DNA of 64,000 bases from Chelydra serpentina. Lineage: Eukaryota; Chordata; Testudines; Chelydridae. Shown piece after piece: positions 45,703 to 58,358 of this stretch. The translations under genes and the position numbers were made by a program. The stretch spans positions 77,120,501 to 77,184,500 of the forward strand of contig JBAIAC010000004.1 of assembly GCA_037349315.1 (NCBI GenBank), given 5' to 3'. Position 1 is the first letter of the stretch; each line of letters starts with the position of its first letter. The notes below the pieces were generated by a model that was not told where the DNA came from, did not search any database, and saw nothing but the letters and a program-made list of their open reading frames with translations.

Positions 45703-47345
45703 AATTTCATAGATTCCAAGGTAATAAGGGACCATTATAACCATCTAATTTGACCTCCTATATAATACAGGCCATAGAACTTCCCCAAAATAATTCCTAG
45801 AGCATATCCTTTAGCAAAACACCAGTCTTGATGTAAACCTATCAGTGATGGATAATCCCCCATGACCTTTGGTAAATTGTTTCAATTAATAATGAGTCTC
45901 ACTGCTAAAAATGTATGCTTATTTCCAGTCTGATTTTGGCTGGAAGTTGCAGCTAGACATTCTCTGCTAGACTGCAGAGCACATTATTATATATTTGTTT
46001 CCCATGTAGATAGACTGTAATCAAGCCGCCCTTTAACCTCTTTCTGTTAAGTTAAATAGATAGAGCTCCTTGAGTCCCTCACTATTGGGAATGTTTTCTA
46101 ATCCTTTAATCATTCTTGTGGCTCTGCTCTGAACCCTCTCCAATTTATCAACATGCTTCTTGAATTGTGGGCACCAGAACTGGATACAGTGGATTCCAGC
46201 AGAAGTCACACCAACGCCAAATATAGAAGTAAAATAACCTCTCTATTCCTACTCGAGATTCCCCTGTTCATGCATCTAGAATCATATTAGCTCTTTTTTG
46301 CCACAGCATTACACTGTAAGCTCATCTTCAGCTGACTATCCATCATGACCTTGACATTTTTTTTTTGGCATTGCTGCTTTTCAGTATAGAATCCCCCATC
46401 ATGTAACTAAGACCTACATTTTTGTTCCTAGATGTATACATTTATATTTAGCCGTATTAAACTGCCTATTGTTTGCTTGTCCCCACTTTAGAATGCAATC
46501 TAGATTAGGGTGACCAGACAGCAAGTATGAAAAATTGTGACAGGGGATGGTGGGTAATAGAAGCCTATATAAGAAAAGACCCCAAAATCGGGACTGTCCC
46601 TATAAAATGGGGACAGCTGGTCACCCTAATGTAGATGTCTCTGAATCAGTGACCTGTCCTCTTCATTATTTTCTGCTCCCCCAATCTGTGTCATCTAGAA
46701 ACTTTATCAGTAATGATTGTATATTTTCTTCCAGGTCACTGATAAAAATGTAAAATAGAGTAAGGCCAAGAATTTATTCCTGTGGGACTCTACTGGAGAC
46801 AGACCCTGTTGATGACGATTCTCCTTTGACAAATACATTTTGAGATCTGTCCATTATCCTTTTAAAAATCCATTTAATGTGTGCCCTGTTCATTTTATAT
46901 TATTCTAGTTTTTTCAATTAAAGTGTTATACAGTCCCAAGTCAAATACCTTACAGAAATCTAAGTATATTACTTCAGCACTGTTACCTTTATCAATCAGA
47001 CTTGAAATCTCGTTTAAAAAAGATATCAAGTTAGTGTGACAGGATCTATTTTCCATAAACCCATCCTGATTTGCATTAATTACATTTCCCTCCTTTAATT
47101 CTTTATTAATCAAGTCTCATATCAGCTGCTCAGTTATCTTGTCCAGGTTCGATATGAGGCTGCCCATTTATCTGTTTAAAAAATTGGCACAACACTGGCT
47201 TTCTTCCAGTCTTCCGGAACTTCCCCAATGCTCCAAGACTTATTGAAAATCATCATTAATAGTCCAGCAAGCTCTTCAACCACATTTTAGAACTCTTGGA
47301 CACACGTTATTTGGACCTGCTGATTTAAAATGTCCTTCCACTTAA
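45703..47345 (-). mobile_element. Long, old CR1 LINE fragment, interrupted by a hAT MITE
   Basis: Reads as minus-strand CR1 from its 3' part (atagattccaaggtaataag at left) through the C-terminal RT region (cattcttgtggctctgctct; gggcaccagaactggataca) into the RT core at right. A 72-codon stretch at 46895-47113 retains IYLDFCKVFD (motif A, the usual LDFSKAFD) and ENRSCHTNLISF. Stops and frameshifts are frequent. It is older than the CR1 at 24.6 kb, and the MITE at 46506 is inserted in it. Confidence 0.75.
46506..46628. mobile_element. hAT MITE, 123 bp, nested in CR1
   Basis: The ends TAGGGTGACCAGACAG and the reverse complement of AGCTGGTCACCCTA share the first 12 bases. The flanks ATCTAGAT and ATGTAGAT (7 of 8) are the target duplication. 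The subterminal ccaaaatcgggactgtccct is a recognisable family phrase. CR1 sequence continues on both sides. Confidence 0.88.
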
Positions 47346-47572
47346 ATTAACAATAGAAGGAAAGGGTGCTTAGCACCTCTCAAAGGAGGTGGGTTACAGA
47401 AAAAGTTGTGCACAATTATATTAGATAGCCTAACACAGGAACAATGCATAAGTGATTTGATTAAGGTTACCCTGTAAGAGTGGTACATGACTAGGATCTA
47501 GAAATCTTGACTTCTAGTCACTACGTTATATGCCCTGGAACTGCCTCACACAAATCAGACACACAACATGCA

Positions 47573-47985
47573 GGGCTGGCCAGAAAAGAAAAATTCTATT
47601 TAACAAAAATTTTGAGGTTTCAACATTTGTTTTAGTTCTGCATCAAGACAAAAATGAGACCTTTCTATTCCCCCTCCCCCACAAAATAACAGAAGAGAAC
47701 ACCCACCACAGAATAGCCAATTGATTAGGGCACTCACATGTGATGAGGGAAACCCAAGGTTCAAGGTGCTGAATCAGAGCAGGGATGAACCGGGGTTTTC
47801 CACATTAGAAGTGAGTGCTCTAATTCCTGAGCTATTAACTATTCTGGGGTGGTTCTGTTTATCTCTCTCTGGTTTTGACCAGAAATTCCATGCTGGACCC
47901 TAGAAACCTTCTTGACTAAAGTTTTGTTGAAATCAATGTTTCTGACAAATAAAAGGCATTTTGTTTAAACATTTCCCACCAGCTC
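47573..47985. mobile_element. AT-rich element with AGRGCTGG ends
   Basis: The left AGGGCTGGCC and right CCACCAGCTCT parallel the AGAGCTGG...CCAGCTCT element at 21948-22311. The interior contains a piece like the 31242/40300 repeats (gagtgctctaattcctgagc at about 47813). Boundaries and superfamily are uncertain. Confidence 0.4.
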
Positions 47986-47989
47986 TAGC

Positions 47990-49980
47990 CACATGACATT
48001 AGATGTAATGAAAGAAGACATTGCTTATAACATCACTGTTAAAGGTCTGGCATTGTTACCATTATAGACTCTATGTTTCAGCGGTTTATAATTCAGTCAG
48101 AACAGTTTTTAACTACACATACAAGGGGCCAAATTCAATCCCATGCCCACACTTTACATTTAAAAGGTCAGATGCTCTAGATAAGGAATTCATCCCACAG
48201 GAGAGCAGGAGGTGACACCGTTGCAACATTCCCCCAGGAATACATCTGGTGAAGGCAGCTTAAGGTGTAGATCAAAAGCAGCCCTGCTGTGGAGCATCTG
48301 CTACCCACTCAGTCTCCACCCCTGCCATGGCTGGCCTCCCCGCACTTTGTGAGCTTTGCCAGATGCCTTCAGGTTCCCCCTAGCAGAAGAGGGCTTGGGG
48401 CATGTGCCACAGTGCTGCCATCTGTAGCTGGACTTTCTGCTACTGGAGACTGCAGCTGGGGTTCTGTTGGCGCAAGCCAACAAATTAAAAAACATTAAAT
48501 CCAGCTCTTGCTAAAGATCAGATTTTTTAAAATCATTTTAAAAACAGATTCAATTTGACCATTAATTTAGACAAAGTTTAAAACAATAAAACAGGGACAT
48601 GCTTGTGAATTGATCTCAGAATTATTTTCCTGAGTTTGGGTTCTTTGTTTATGAAAAATTTAAGAAATTAATGACTAAAACAGAACACTGAAGTTTCATT
48701 TTCAGATACTTTACCTCAGGTTGTCTCCAATTAAAAAGTAAATGTTGCAAGTAATTACATAATATAGTTTAATTCCTTTTGATAGCTTCAAAACATTTTT
48801 TTTAAGGTCTTGGTAATGAGGTTGATAAATCAGCTAACTGAGTGTGCATGAAAACTTGTAATGTCTATTCTTATACACATTTGTACAATACATAGCCTGT
48901 GTCCTAAATGTGTATTCACAAGATGGACCAGGAAGGCTTTATGAAAGATACATTGTCTTATAGAACAAAGAATATGTCACCTACAAAATATTATAGTTAT
49001 CCGTTTAATGTAAGACAGAGCAGGACAACCCTCTTGGAGCCATCAAATCTACCTGATACATATTATGCATGTTAACAACAATTGCTTAATGGGTACATTG
49101 AAGCCAAAGGAACCATTTGGGTCTCTGTAAATAATACATATATTATATAAACTTCCATGAAGTATTTAATCCTTTCCATTCTTTTATACCAAGGAAATAA
49201 TGACACAAAACAATGTTTAAATAACTTTAAGGATCTGATTTAAACCAACAATAGCCAGGAAATTTAAGAAAGCCAAAGGCCGACACTCCCTTCTTATTGA
49301 AAGTCACTCCAGTTCCATTACATCCTTGTTTTCCTTCCATGTGAATTAAAAAAACCAAACCCTTCAGTGTCCCCCATCTAACTTTTAACTCTTGTTTTAT
49401 GTGAGACCCTGTCTGACAAGGGCCTGTAAATGGAGAAACTCAAGCTCATGTCTTGTGCATGAAGATTTGAAATGAAACCATAAAAAGTTACAAGTGATTT
49501 ACATAAAATATAAGGGCTTTCCTGGCTTTAAATGTCACACACCCTGTAGGGGGTGGAGGGGCTTCACATTACCAGCCAAGTCCCTAAGGCACCCCGGGTC
49601 CTTGGGGGCTGAGCCAGATACAGTGCCTTCAAGAGTGCTGGAGGAACACATGTCTGAAAAGCAGGAACTACACTTTCAGAGGATTAGAAGCAGCTTATTG
49701 GCAGGCCTACATCACTCCCTTAAAGCTTCCACCTCTTCTTTCCTTCCTGTTCCAGTGGGACCTGGCAAATCCACAATCCAGCCCAAGTAGCTAGTCTGGG
49801 CCTGGGGAGAAACACAGCATGGGGAGTGGGAATGAAAAGGGAGGCAACTTTAGCCCCATGGATGAAGTAACCTGTCACACTTCTAATATAGGCTAATCAT
49901 GGGTGCATGAACTCGAGTGTCTGTATAGCAGAAGAGTCTCTGGTCCTGCCCTTGCCTCGACTCATAAGCCTTCCACGGGC
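47990..49980. other. No gene seen
   Basis: AT-rich for the most part. About 49540-49800 is more GC-rich, but no motif or repeat is recognised. Confidence 0.4.
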
Positions 49981-49984
49981 CCTT

Positions 49985-50285
49985 GGAATCCCTCCTCCAC
50001 CATTGTGCAGAAGCAACGCTCCACCGTTGTGCAGAAGTAACACCGCTTGTGGGCATTCTGCTGGTCACGCGGCGTCGGCGGCGTTTCTGTGGGTGATTTG
50101 CCGGTCCCGCACTGTTGGCGTGCCAGCCGCCGAATAGCCACCAAATCCATGGGACCAGTGGACCTCCTGCAGAAACGCCGCCAAAGGCTGCCTCACTGCT
50201 GCCCTCACAGCGACCGTCACGCCGCCCGCCGCAGCTTGCCACCCCAGGCATGTGCTTGCTGTGTTGGTGCCTGGAGCCGCCCCTG
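49985..50285 (-). mobile_element. GC-rich hAT-like element, minus orientation
   Basis: The right boundary is the reverse complement of CAGGGGCGGCTCCAGGCACC, closely related to the left ends at 42474 and 30841. The interior on the minus strand includes aagcacatgcctggggtggc and ggcggcgtttctgcaggagg. The left end and target duplication are not clear. Multiple overlapping open frames are a composition effect. Confidence 0.6.
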
Positions 50286-50289
50286 CCAA

Positions 50290-51376
50290 GGGGACCTCCA
50301 CAGAAAGAGGGAAGTGGATGGGCCTCACAGTGAAACATTTCCGTGCATTGCGGGTTTGGTTGTAACCTTGACTCAATGAAATTGTTTAGAGAAGAAACTG
50401 ACTTGCCTATAAGAAAGTTTCATTTTGTTTTCAACTTTAACAGTCTGAGGAAGAAATTCCCTTGACAATTAGAGCTTCTAAAATTACAGGCACAGGGTTT
50501 GTTTTGAGGGAAAAAACACATCAGCATTTTTTAGGTTATTTTTTCAACCTTTAGACGTGTTGGCAAGGCATCCATTCAGAGCTTTATTTTCATATGAAGG
50601 CATATAGACAGCAAAGCACAGTGCCAGCTGTGAGTGCAATATACCCCTAGTCTGTCAATGCTCAGGAGCAACAGTAGAAAGGGACTACCAAATAGACAAA
50701 AGCAAGAGAAATAAATGGACATACACAGAGGGAGTGCTCAAGGCTATTAATTATTGGAAATTTTGATGGTACTGATATTTAAGTCACTAGTGTAAAAACA
50801 GTGTCACTTAGGACCATCTGCACAGTTGAGAGTGTCAGTTTTCATGAGTCCTATTTTCCACAAAGGAAACTGTCAAAATTAATGTATCTTAAAATTTGTT
50901 TACAATGAATTGGATAAACACAGAATAATAATGTCCACACTCTACAGCCCTCTCCTTTGTGCCATTAAGCTTGTAGGATAAAATTCTACCCTCTTTATAC
51001 TTGTGCAACCTCGTGACTTCACCCTTTTTGCTACAGTGGGATAGGGTTGCATGAATTCTGCCCTTGCAGCAATCAGATCGGAAAAGTAAGACATATGTTC
51101 ATAGTAGCTGTTATTCAGCTTTTGTAAATGGATTGGTAGTCGGGCACATTCTCAGAAACTCACTGAGTTTAATATGAAATTCCAGTCAACCTATAAAAAA
51201 TTCACTTAATAGTCATACCAAACTGAGAACTGGGGCAGTTTCAGTTTCTAAATCAGAAGAAATATAAGAAATGGAACTTCGTAGATATATGCTGCAGCCA
51301 GATACCTTCTTTTATGTACAGGTCAGTGTTTTCAAGTGAAGCATATTTATAATGTGAACAGTTACCAATAATGATA
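50290..51376. other. No gene seen
   Basis: Nothing recognised. Confidence 0.4.
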
Positions 51377-51510
51377 GGTTTCAGTGTAGTAGCCGTGTTA
51401 GTCTGTGTCAGCAAAAGGAAAATAAGAAAGAAAAACTTGTAGCACCTTAGAGACTAACAAATTTATTTCAGCATAAGCTTTCGTGGGTTAATACCCACTT
51501 CATCGGATGC
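51377..51510 (+). mobile_element. Turtle tRNA-derived SINE
   Basis: ggtttcagtgtagtagccgt is the tRNA-derived head with its polymerase III box. It is followed by aaacttgtagcaccttagag, gcataagctttcgtgggtta and the terminal cacttcatcggatgc. This matches the SINE family known from cryptodiran turtles. gttaccaataa occurs on both sides as a probable target duplication (left about 51361-51371, right about 51517-51527). Confidence 0.88.
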
Positions 51511-51552
51511 CAATAAGTTACCAATAAGTTATTAAAGGCATATGGTATAATA

Positions 51553-51760
51553 TAGAGTCATAGACTCATGGAAATGTAGGACTGGAAGGTACCTTGATAA
51601 ATCATCAAGTCCAGCTCTCTGTGCTGGGGCAGGACCAGGTACCAAGACCATCCCTGACAGGTGTTTGTCCAACCTGTTCTTAAATCCTTCCATTGATGGG
51701 GATTCCACAATCTCCTTTGGAAGCCAATTCCAGAGCTTAACTACCTTAGCTGCCTCTTAA
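51553..51760 (-). mobile_element. CR1 3' end, minus orientation
   Basis: Reverse-oriented CR1 3' sequence: aggactggaaggtaccttga, cagctctctgtgctggggca, caggtgtttgtccaacctgt, gattccacaatctcctttgg. It is homologous, inverted, to the 3' end of the next CR1 (about 52720-52905). 5'-truncated. Confidence 0.8.
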
Positions 51761-51767
51761 CTATATC

Positions 51768-52905
51768 TTAATTTTAGTAAAGCTTTTGATACCGTCCCGC
51801 ATGACCGTCTCATAAATAAACGAGGGAAATTAAGCCTAGATGGAGCTACTATGAGGTGGGTGCAAAACTGATTGGAAAACCATTACCAGAGAGTAGTCAT
51901 CAGTGGTTCACAGTCATGCGGGAAGGGCATAATGAGTGGGGCCCTCAGGGATCAGTTCTGGGTCTGTTTCTGTGCTATAACTTCATCACTGATTTAGATA
52001 ATGACATACAGAGTACACTTATAAAGTTTGAGGATGATTCCAAGCTGGGAGGGGTTGCAAGTGCTTTAGAGGATAGGATTCACATTCAAAATGATCTGGA
52101 CAAACTGGAGAAATGGTCTGAAGTAAATAGGATGAAATTCAATAAGGACAAATGCAAAGTACTCCATTTAGGAAGGAACAATCAGTTGCACACATACAAA
52201 ATGGGAAATGACTGCCTAGGAAGGAGTACTGCGGAAAGGGATCTGGGCGTCATAGTGGACCACAAGCTAAATATGAGTCAACAGTATAATGCTGTTGCAA
52301 AAAAAGTGAACATCATTCTGGGATGTATTAGCACGAGTGTTGTAAGGAAGACACAAGAAGTAATTCTTCTGCTCTACTCCGCCCTGATTAGGCCTCAACT
52401 TGAGTATTGTGTCCAGTTCTTGGCACCACATTTCAGGAAGGATGTGGACAAATTGGAGAGAGTCCAGAGAAGAGCAACAAAAATGATTAAAGGTCTAGAA
52501 AACATAACCTATGAGGTAAGATTGAAAAAATTGGGTTTGTTTAGTCGGGAAAAGAGAAGACTAAGAGGGGACATGATAACAGTTTTCAAGTATGTAAAAG
52601 GCTGTTACAAGGAGGAGGAAGAAATTTTTTCGTAACCTTTGAGGATAGGACAAGAAGCAATGGGTTTAAATTGCAGCAAGGGAGATTTAGGTTGGACATT
52701 AGGAAAAACGTCCTAACTCTCAGGGTGGTTAAGCACTGGAATAAACTGCCTAGGGAGGTTGTGGAATCTCCATCATTGGAGATTTTTAAGAGCAGGTTAG
52801 ACAAACACTTGTCAGGGATGGTCTAGATAATTAGTCCTGCCACGAGTGCAGTGCACTGGACTAGATGACCTGTCGAGGTCCCTTCCAGTTCTATGATTCT
52901 ACCTT
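51768..52905 (+). mobile_element. CR1 LINE, 5'-truncated
   Basis: Starts within RT motif A ([12 protein letters not shown] at about 51772) and continues to a CR1 3' end (ctagatgacctgtcgaggtc, then ctatgattcta). It is a different, more diverged CR1 subfamily from that at 24.6 kb. Confidence 0.85.
51856..52635 (+). pseudogene. CR1 RT C-terminal fragment
   Basis: A 260-codon open piece of CR1 ORF2: GPQGSVLGL, the catalytic box as KFEDDSKLGG (Ala to Glu in FADD), FNKDKCKVLHLG, LGVIVDHKLNMSQ, LEYCVQF and [14 protein letters not shown]. Upstream motif A is in a different frame, with a stop (tga at about 51868 in one frame). The frame closes at 52635 after a purine-rich gaggaggaagaa run, where a frameshift separates the last part (LRVDIRKNVL-like). 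Non-functional. Confidence 0.8.
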
Positions 52906-52909
52906 TATA

Positions 52910-54986
52910 GTTATAAAGGTTTTCCTAATCTCCCTTGTTGCAGAGTAAACCCAGTCATTCCATGCACGGAACTTCCATTGACTTTGGTAGGAGTTCTATA
53001 TGACATAGGAATAGGTTCAGAGCCCTAGTTTAGACTGGAGAACAAAAGGCAGATATTTTGAACAGCTGTTACCCAATGGCAGCTATATGAACACTCGAGG
53101 GACAATTAATTTAGGAAAATACAAACAGATGTAAATCTTCTGTAATATAAATCAGTTCAATTATGATCATGATTTTAACTTCTCTGAAACTTAAAAAAAA
53201 TTACTGAATATAAATCAAAGTGAGAGAGCTACAGGGAAAGGGCAAGGGAAAGAAAGTCATTAGCTTGATTGGCAATGAAAGATTACTCAGAATCCATAAC
53301 TGTATTTACTTAACTCAGCTCTGTGATCTAAGTCCACTGTATCAAAAACCTTGAAAGAGACCCATGTTTAAAAAAAGCAACCGTGCACACCCAAATTACT
53401 TATTTAAGTGTATTAAGGTTTGGCTTCTGCCACCGGCGTCTCAACTGATATATTTCTCTCACTTTAAATGCAGACTTAATTTTGTTAAATTTTTGTCTAC
53501 TGCTTAGAAAAAGTTTATAGAGCAAAGTCAAAAATGATGAGCATAAAGCTTGGTATCTAATTTTTTCCAGGTTAGCATTCTTGAGTAATTGCTTAGTATA
53601 GCCTAATTTATAGTATAAAACTGGAAATTCAGGGCTAGGCACGCAATTACAGTAACTACTGTTCTCACTTGCTCACTATAAGCTCCCTATTTCCTTATTA
53701 AAGTTGTTTTCAAAAGGATCTGCTTGTGTAATTCTGCAGCAGCCAACGCTTGTAGCCTCAATCCCCAAGAATGTTTTCAATGACCTCTTCCTGCCCAGTT
53801 TTTCCATGAGAGAACTGTTTGGAATGGGGGCTCTGACAACTTTAGAGGATAAATGAGTGGGTGGATGCACAACAGAGATCACAGTTTTATAAAAAGTTAT
53901 TCTTCCCCTCTTTTTTCCCGGTCATGCAATCACTTTTTAAAAAGCTCATTTAAATATTTAATGTCTTTTTTCTAGACATGGGCCCTTTGACTGCAAAGTA
54001 CAAGCTTTAAAGGTGGGAATGTTAAAATAGAGGTATGGATGGTAGCACTCCATCCACACAATGGCTATGGGTCAGTCTTTGCTATGAACAGGTTCTGTAG
54101 CTTTGTAGTGACAGTATGAGTCAACACTGCTATTTGCACTATAGATAAGAAAGTGCAAACAGAAGGTGGGAGGGTAGTAGATAAAGCATTAAGATGAAAT
54201 GTCTGTTTCTAAATAGATCTGAGTTTACTGACACAAAACACATACTGCTACCACAAATGTAGCAAATCTAGATTTGTTTATGGATATAGTGTGAACTTTT
54301 AGAAATCCTAAGGACAAAATGACCTTGAGAACTTCATACTATTAATAATTAATTATTACCCTTTGACAGACTCCATTTGTCACCTTGAAAACCCAAAACC
54401 AGATACATTAATTAGAGAACTTCTGGCATTAGAGCAAACCCTACTCCTGTCCTATTAGGTTTGGTTTTAGATTTTGCTCCTAGGGAAGGCACAAAAATTC
54501 TTTAATGCACTAAAGAGCATTTTGGAGATTTTCCACTACAACGAATTCAAAAGTAATTTTTTGATCTGCGAATCAAGTTGCTCAATAACATCCATAATCA
54601 AAGAATTAGCTTTGTGAATGACAGGCAAAGTTAATCATCATAGCTATAGTTTCAGTTTTGTATCCCTCTTCTCTCTCTTTAGGCTGACACTGAAGACCAC
54701 AGGGTGGATTATTCAGTAATTAACATTAATTAATGATGCTGAAGGCAGCATATTTCCTATAGATTAAAAACATGCCATTCCTGTGTGATGCAGAGTAGGC
54801 AGCTTGTTCAAGGCTTGTTCAAGGCTTGTTCAACTTCTGCCATTGCTTTCTAAATTGGTGATAATGGTGCAATCAAAACTAGGGATGTAAAAGAACAAGA
54901 ACATAAATCAGTCCTCTAGATTTATGACAATTGGCTCATTGTCCATGTGTCAAGAGGACAGAGACAATAGCTATTCTGCAATTATT
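52910..54986. other. No gene seen
   Basis: AT-rich. A small direct repeat, three copies of aaggcttgttc, lies near 54800-54835. No gene or named repeat recognised. Confidence 0.4.
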
Positions 54987-56376
54987 TACTCCTGAGGGCA
55001 TTCTGCTCAAAAAAATTAAAAATTCTGCACCAAAAAAGTAAAAATTCTGCACGCAATATTTTAAAATTCGGCAAAATTCTACAACTTTTATTTGTCAATA
55101 AATAAATGTAGAGGCTCCAGCATGGCAGTGGCGAGCACAGGCCACTGGCTGTACAAAGGTGGGAGATCACCCTGTAGCTTCCCCACCCTCACCCCCAGGA
55201 CATGGACTCAGTGGTGAGGCTGAACCCGACCCTGACACAGCATAAGGCCTGGGCCTGCCCCAGAAACACCCTAGAGCCCTACCCATCTGCACCAGGTGCA
55301 CCAGGTGTGGGGCATGCAGGCTCAAGCAGGCAGGATCCAAGTGTGATGGGCTCAGTGTGGGGGAATCCAGGTGTGGGGTGAGAGGATTCTGTGTGGGACA
55401 ATCTGGGTGCAGGCACCTCAGTGTGAGGTCTAGGTGTGGGGGGATCTGGATGCACAGAGGCTCGTTGGTGGGTGGGGGGAGTGGTTTCCAAGTGCAGGAG
55501 CAATGGGACTCTGCAGGGGCTTCCAGGTGAAAGTGGTTGGGGCTCAGCAGAGCGGTCTGGGTATGGGGGTTTCAGCAGGGGGTCTGGGTTCTGGGGGAGT
55601 GGGGCTTGGTGGGGTGGGGGTCTGGATGCAACTAGTTGGGGGTCAGTGGCATGAGGGTCTGGATGTGGGGGGCTCAGGGTGGAGCAGGGGAGTGGGGCTC
55701 ATCAGGGTGGAGGGTTGAGTGCAGGGAGCTTAGTGGAGGGTGGTCTGGGTGCAGGGGTGAGGGTCCAGAGGCAGGGGGTCTGGGTGCGAGGGTGCTCCAG
55801 ATGCAGGGGTTGAGGTTCAGTGGGATAGGGTTCAGGTATGGAGGGCTAGGGGGGTTCTGGGTGTATCGGGTGAGGCTTGGTGGGGGTGTCTGGGTATGGG
55901 AGGTCCAGATGCATGAGGGTTGGGTGGATGGGGAAGCAGCTCCCCATATAGTGACCCCCCTCCCGCCCCGCAGCTGAGGAGCAATGGGGGCAGGAAGCAG
56001 GGGAGGATTCTGAGCTTCCTGCAGCTTGAGGAGGTTTCTGGAGGTGGGTCTGACACAGCCCCAGCCACTCTTTGAAGAGGAAGAGGAAGTTCTGTCCTCT
56101 CCTGCCTCCAGACCAGCCAGGACTAGCAGATGATCCCAGCTCAGGGTAGGAGCCGCTGGCTGGGGTGTCCCCAGCCCCGTGGTGATTTACCTCTCCACTG
56201 GCTGCTCCAGGTTTCTGAAATGATGTTCCTGCACTGCTAGGGAGTGGTGCATGACTGCTCTTGCAGCTTCCCTTTGCTTCCCTGTCAGAAAGTCATTTTT
56301 CTGCGGGGAAGCAAAGACATCTGCGGGGAACATGAATTCTGTGCACACCTAGTGGCACAGAATTTCCCCAGGAGTA
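54987..56376. mobile_element. hAT-like element, about 1.39 kb, with G-rich satellite core
   Basis: The left end TACTCCTGAGGGCATTCTG and right end CAGAATTTCCCCAGGAGTA form imperfect TIRs of about 18 bp. Flanks gcaattat and gcaatttc look like an aged 8-bp duplication, offset by one or two bases. No transposase is seen. The interior has an AT-rich left part, a long G-rich repeat (separate entry) and a GC-rich right part. Confidence 0.65.
55300..55935. repeat. Degenerate G-rich minisatellite
   Basis: A plus strand dominated by variants of ggtctgggtgtggggggctcag, roughly 20-30 bp apart, with many GGG runs. The open frames on both strands (Gly/Trp-rich on plus, Pro-rich on minus) are products of the repeat. 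Confidence 0.75.
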
Positions 56377-57394
56377 GCAATTTCCTGGCCCGCTCCAACT
56401 GGTAGTGCAGGGAGAGACCGTCACACACTTGACCAAATTCTGTAGCTCTTACTCTGCCAAAATTCCCATCAATGAGAGAAAACTGCAAGATTTGAACCTG
56501 TAAATTCTGCAGAAGGAAAACAGCAGTATCTCAGTAACACATTGAGGAGACAATGTTTTAACAATGTTACTTCTTTAGCCTCAGTTCCAGAGTCCAGAAT
56601 ATTGCATTGGTTGCAGTTTTCCATTGATGGAAACCAAGCCAGGAAAATATGATGTGCTATACTGCATATTCTTTAAAATTCACTCAAAGCAGTGTCTGCC
56701 TCTTTAAATAAAGCACAGACTGGAACACACTATCTGCTTCTAAGAAAGCTGAAGGTGGCAGCTTGCCAAGGGGTTTGTGCAGCTTCCTGGCTTTGCTGAT
56801 AAAAAAACGCTACTGTGAGGTAAACCTCTGCTCTTTCTCCAACACGTTTCCTCTGTGACGACCCAGAAATGTAGGAACCAAGAAGACAAGAAAAACAGGG
56901 GGACCACAGCACTGTCATTGTCAGAAATCTAACTTCATTTGCAGAGAACGTTCAGCTGTGGAGGAGGCCTTTGAAGAGTTCATGCACTTCCACATTTAGA
57001 AATGTGAGCTTCAAGCCTGGGTATTTGCATCAGCACATGGAAAGTATGAGAAAGCACATCTCAGACTGAAAGTTAACGACAGCATTTGGCCATGCCAGCC
57101 AGTAAATGACAAGGCAGAGTCAGAGGAGTTAATTGTTCAAATCAGAAAATGTTAAAAGAAATGTTTAAAAAGTGCTGCTAGTTTGCACTGTGTGATTGAT
57201 TTGAAATTGTTTGAAATTTGAGCCTTGACAACACTAAGGAGATGGCTGGTTTGCTGCTAGTATTTGTAAAATCATTACTAAATAATTGTACCTTACTAAT
57301 AGGCAAAATGTTAACAATGCTCTGCAGCAGAAAGCAGAATTCTGTAGACTAACATGTTCTAAAAAGACAGAAAATAAGCATAAGCAGGAGATGC
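56377..57394. other. No gene seen
   Basis: Nothing recognised. Confidence 0.4.
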
Positions 57395-57637
57395 AGTGTG
57401 GCTCACTGAACACTCCTGTGGCCTGGGACTCAGGATAATTTGGGGTTTAATCCCAGCTCTGCCACTGACCTAGTCTCTGCACCTCTGTTTCTTCTTTTGT
57501 CTGTCTTGATTATTTAGATTGTATGCTCTTGCGCACAGGGACCCTCTGACTATGTATTTATATAGTGCTTGGATACAATCCAGCCTGACCTTTACTGGCA
57601 CTACTGTAATATAAACACTGCCGTAATATAAACAATA
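57395..57637 (+). repeat. MIR-like SINE, nearly complete
   Basis: A tRNA-like head (gtggctcactgaacactcct, ggggtttaatcccagctctg), the conserved core (cactgacctagtctctgcac) and an L2-like tail (ttatttagattgtatgctct; tatttatatagtgcttggat). Best-preserved MIR-type copy in the window. Confidence 0.6.
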
Positions 57638-57902
57638 ATTGTTACCAGATTTTCCCATTACTTTGGGGGTATGCTTGCTTATTAGGGTTAGCCTTCTGGG
57701 GCAGGGTTCTGTAATTCTGTCAATGTACTGCTTGTGTCACTTGTGTTCTCATACAGAGCTCTACTTCTCTCTTCTGCAAGTTCCCTCCCAATGGAGGTAT
57801 CATGCAGGACCTGGGTTCCCCAGGGCTGGGTTCCTCCAGCCCCAGAATCAGATGAACACACACACACACACATTAAAAGAGTGCATCTGAGTGGACCAGG
57901 TC

Positions 57903-58175
57903 AATCAGCACTCCCAAGCTGACCCCTTATATGTCCGTGGACTTAGCAGGCTGGGTCGAACAGCACTTCCAAGCTACCACCCTTATATGCCATGGGCACC
58001 GCACGGGTATAGAGTATGCCTGAGCAGACTGGGTTGAGCAGCACTTTCAAGCTGCCACCCTTATATGCCCCTGGACTCAGCAGGCTCGATCAAGCAGCAC
58101 CTCCAAGCTGTCCATGGACTCAGCAGGCTGGATTGAGCAGCACTTCCAAGCTGCCACCCTCCTATGCCACAGGTT
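57903..58175. repeat. Variable minisatellite, unit about 54 bp
   Basis: cagcacttccaagctgccac recurs with variation about five times (near 57908, 57960, 58038, 58096, 58137), followed by cttatatgcc and ggactcagcaggctgg. Unit length varies by insertion or deletion. Confidence 0.75.
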
Positions 58176-58324
58176 CAGCATGTCCCTATCCCCACTTTCA
58201 CATTACAATTGTTCTGGTAGCAACCCGCTTGATGAGCAAACCCCACAGGATTTTTCAGTGCTACAGAGATCTTTAGATTAGGTAAGAGGAGTGTTGCTGC
58301 AGAGCAAACGGGGAAGCCAAAAAC

Positions 58325-58326
<2 letters not shown>

Positions 58327-58354
<28 letters not shown>
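58327..58354. repeat. (GA)n microsatellite
   Basis: About 14 uninterrupted GA units. Confidence 0.95.

Positions 58355-58358
<4 letters not shown>

Noticed and set aside
49883..50379. Overlapping long open frames on both strands
   Set aside because: Fall in a GC-rich hAT-like repeat with no transposase motifs.
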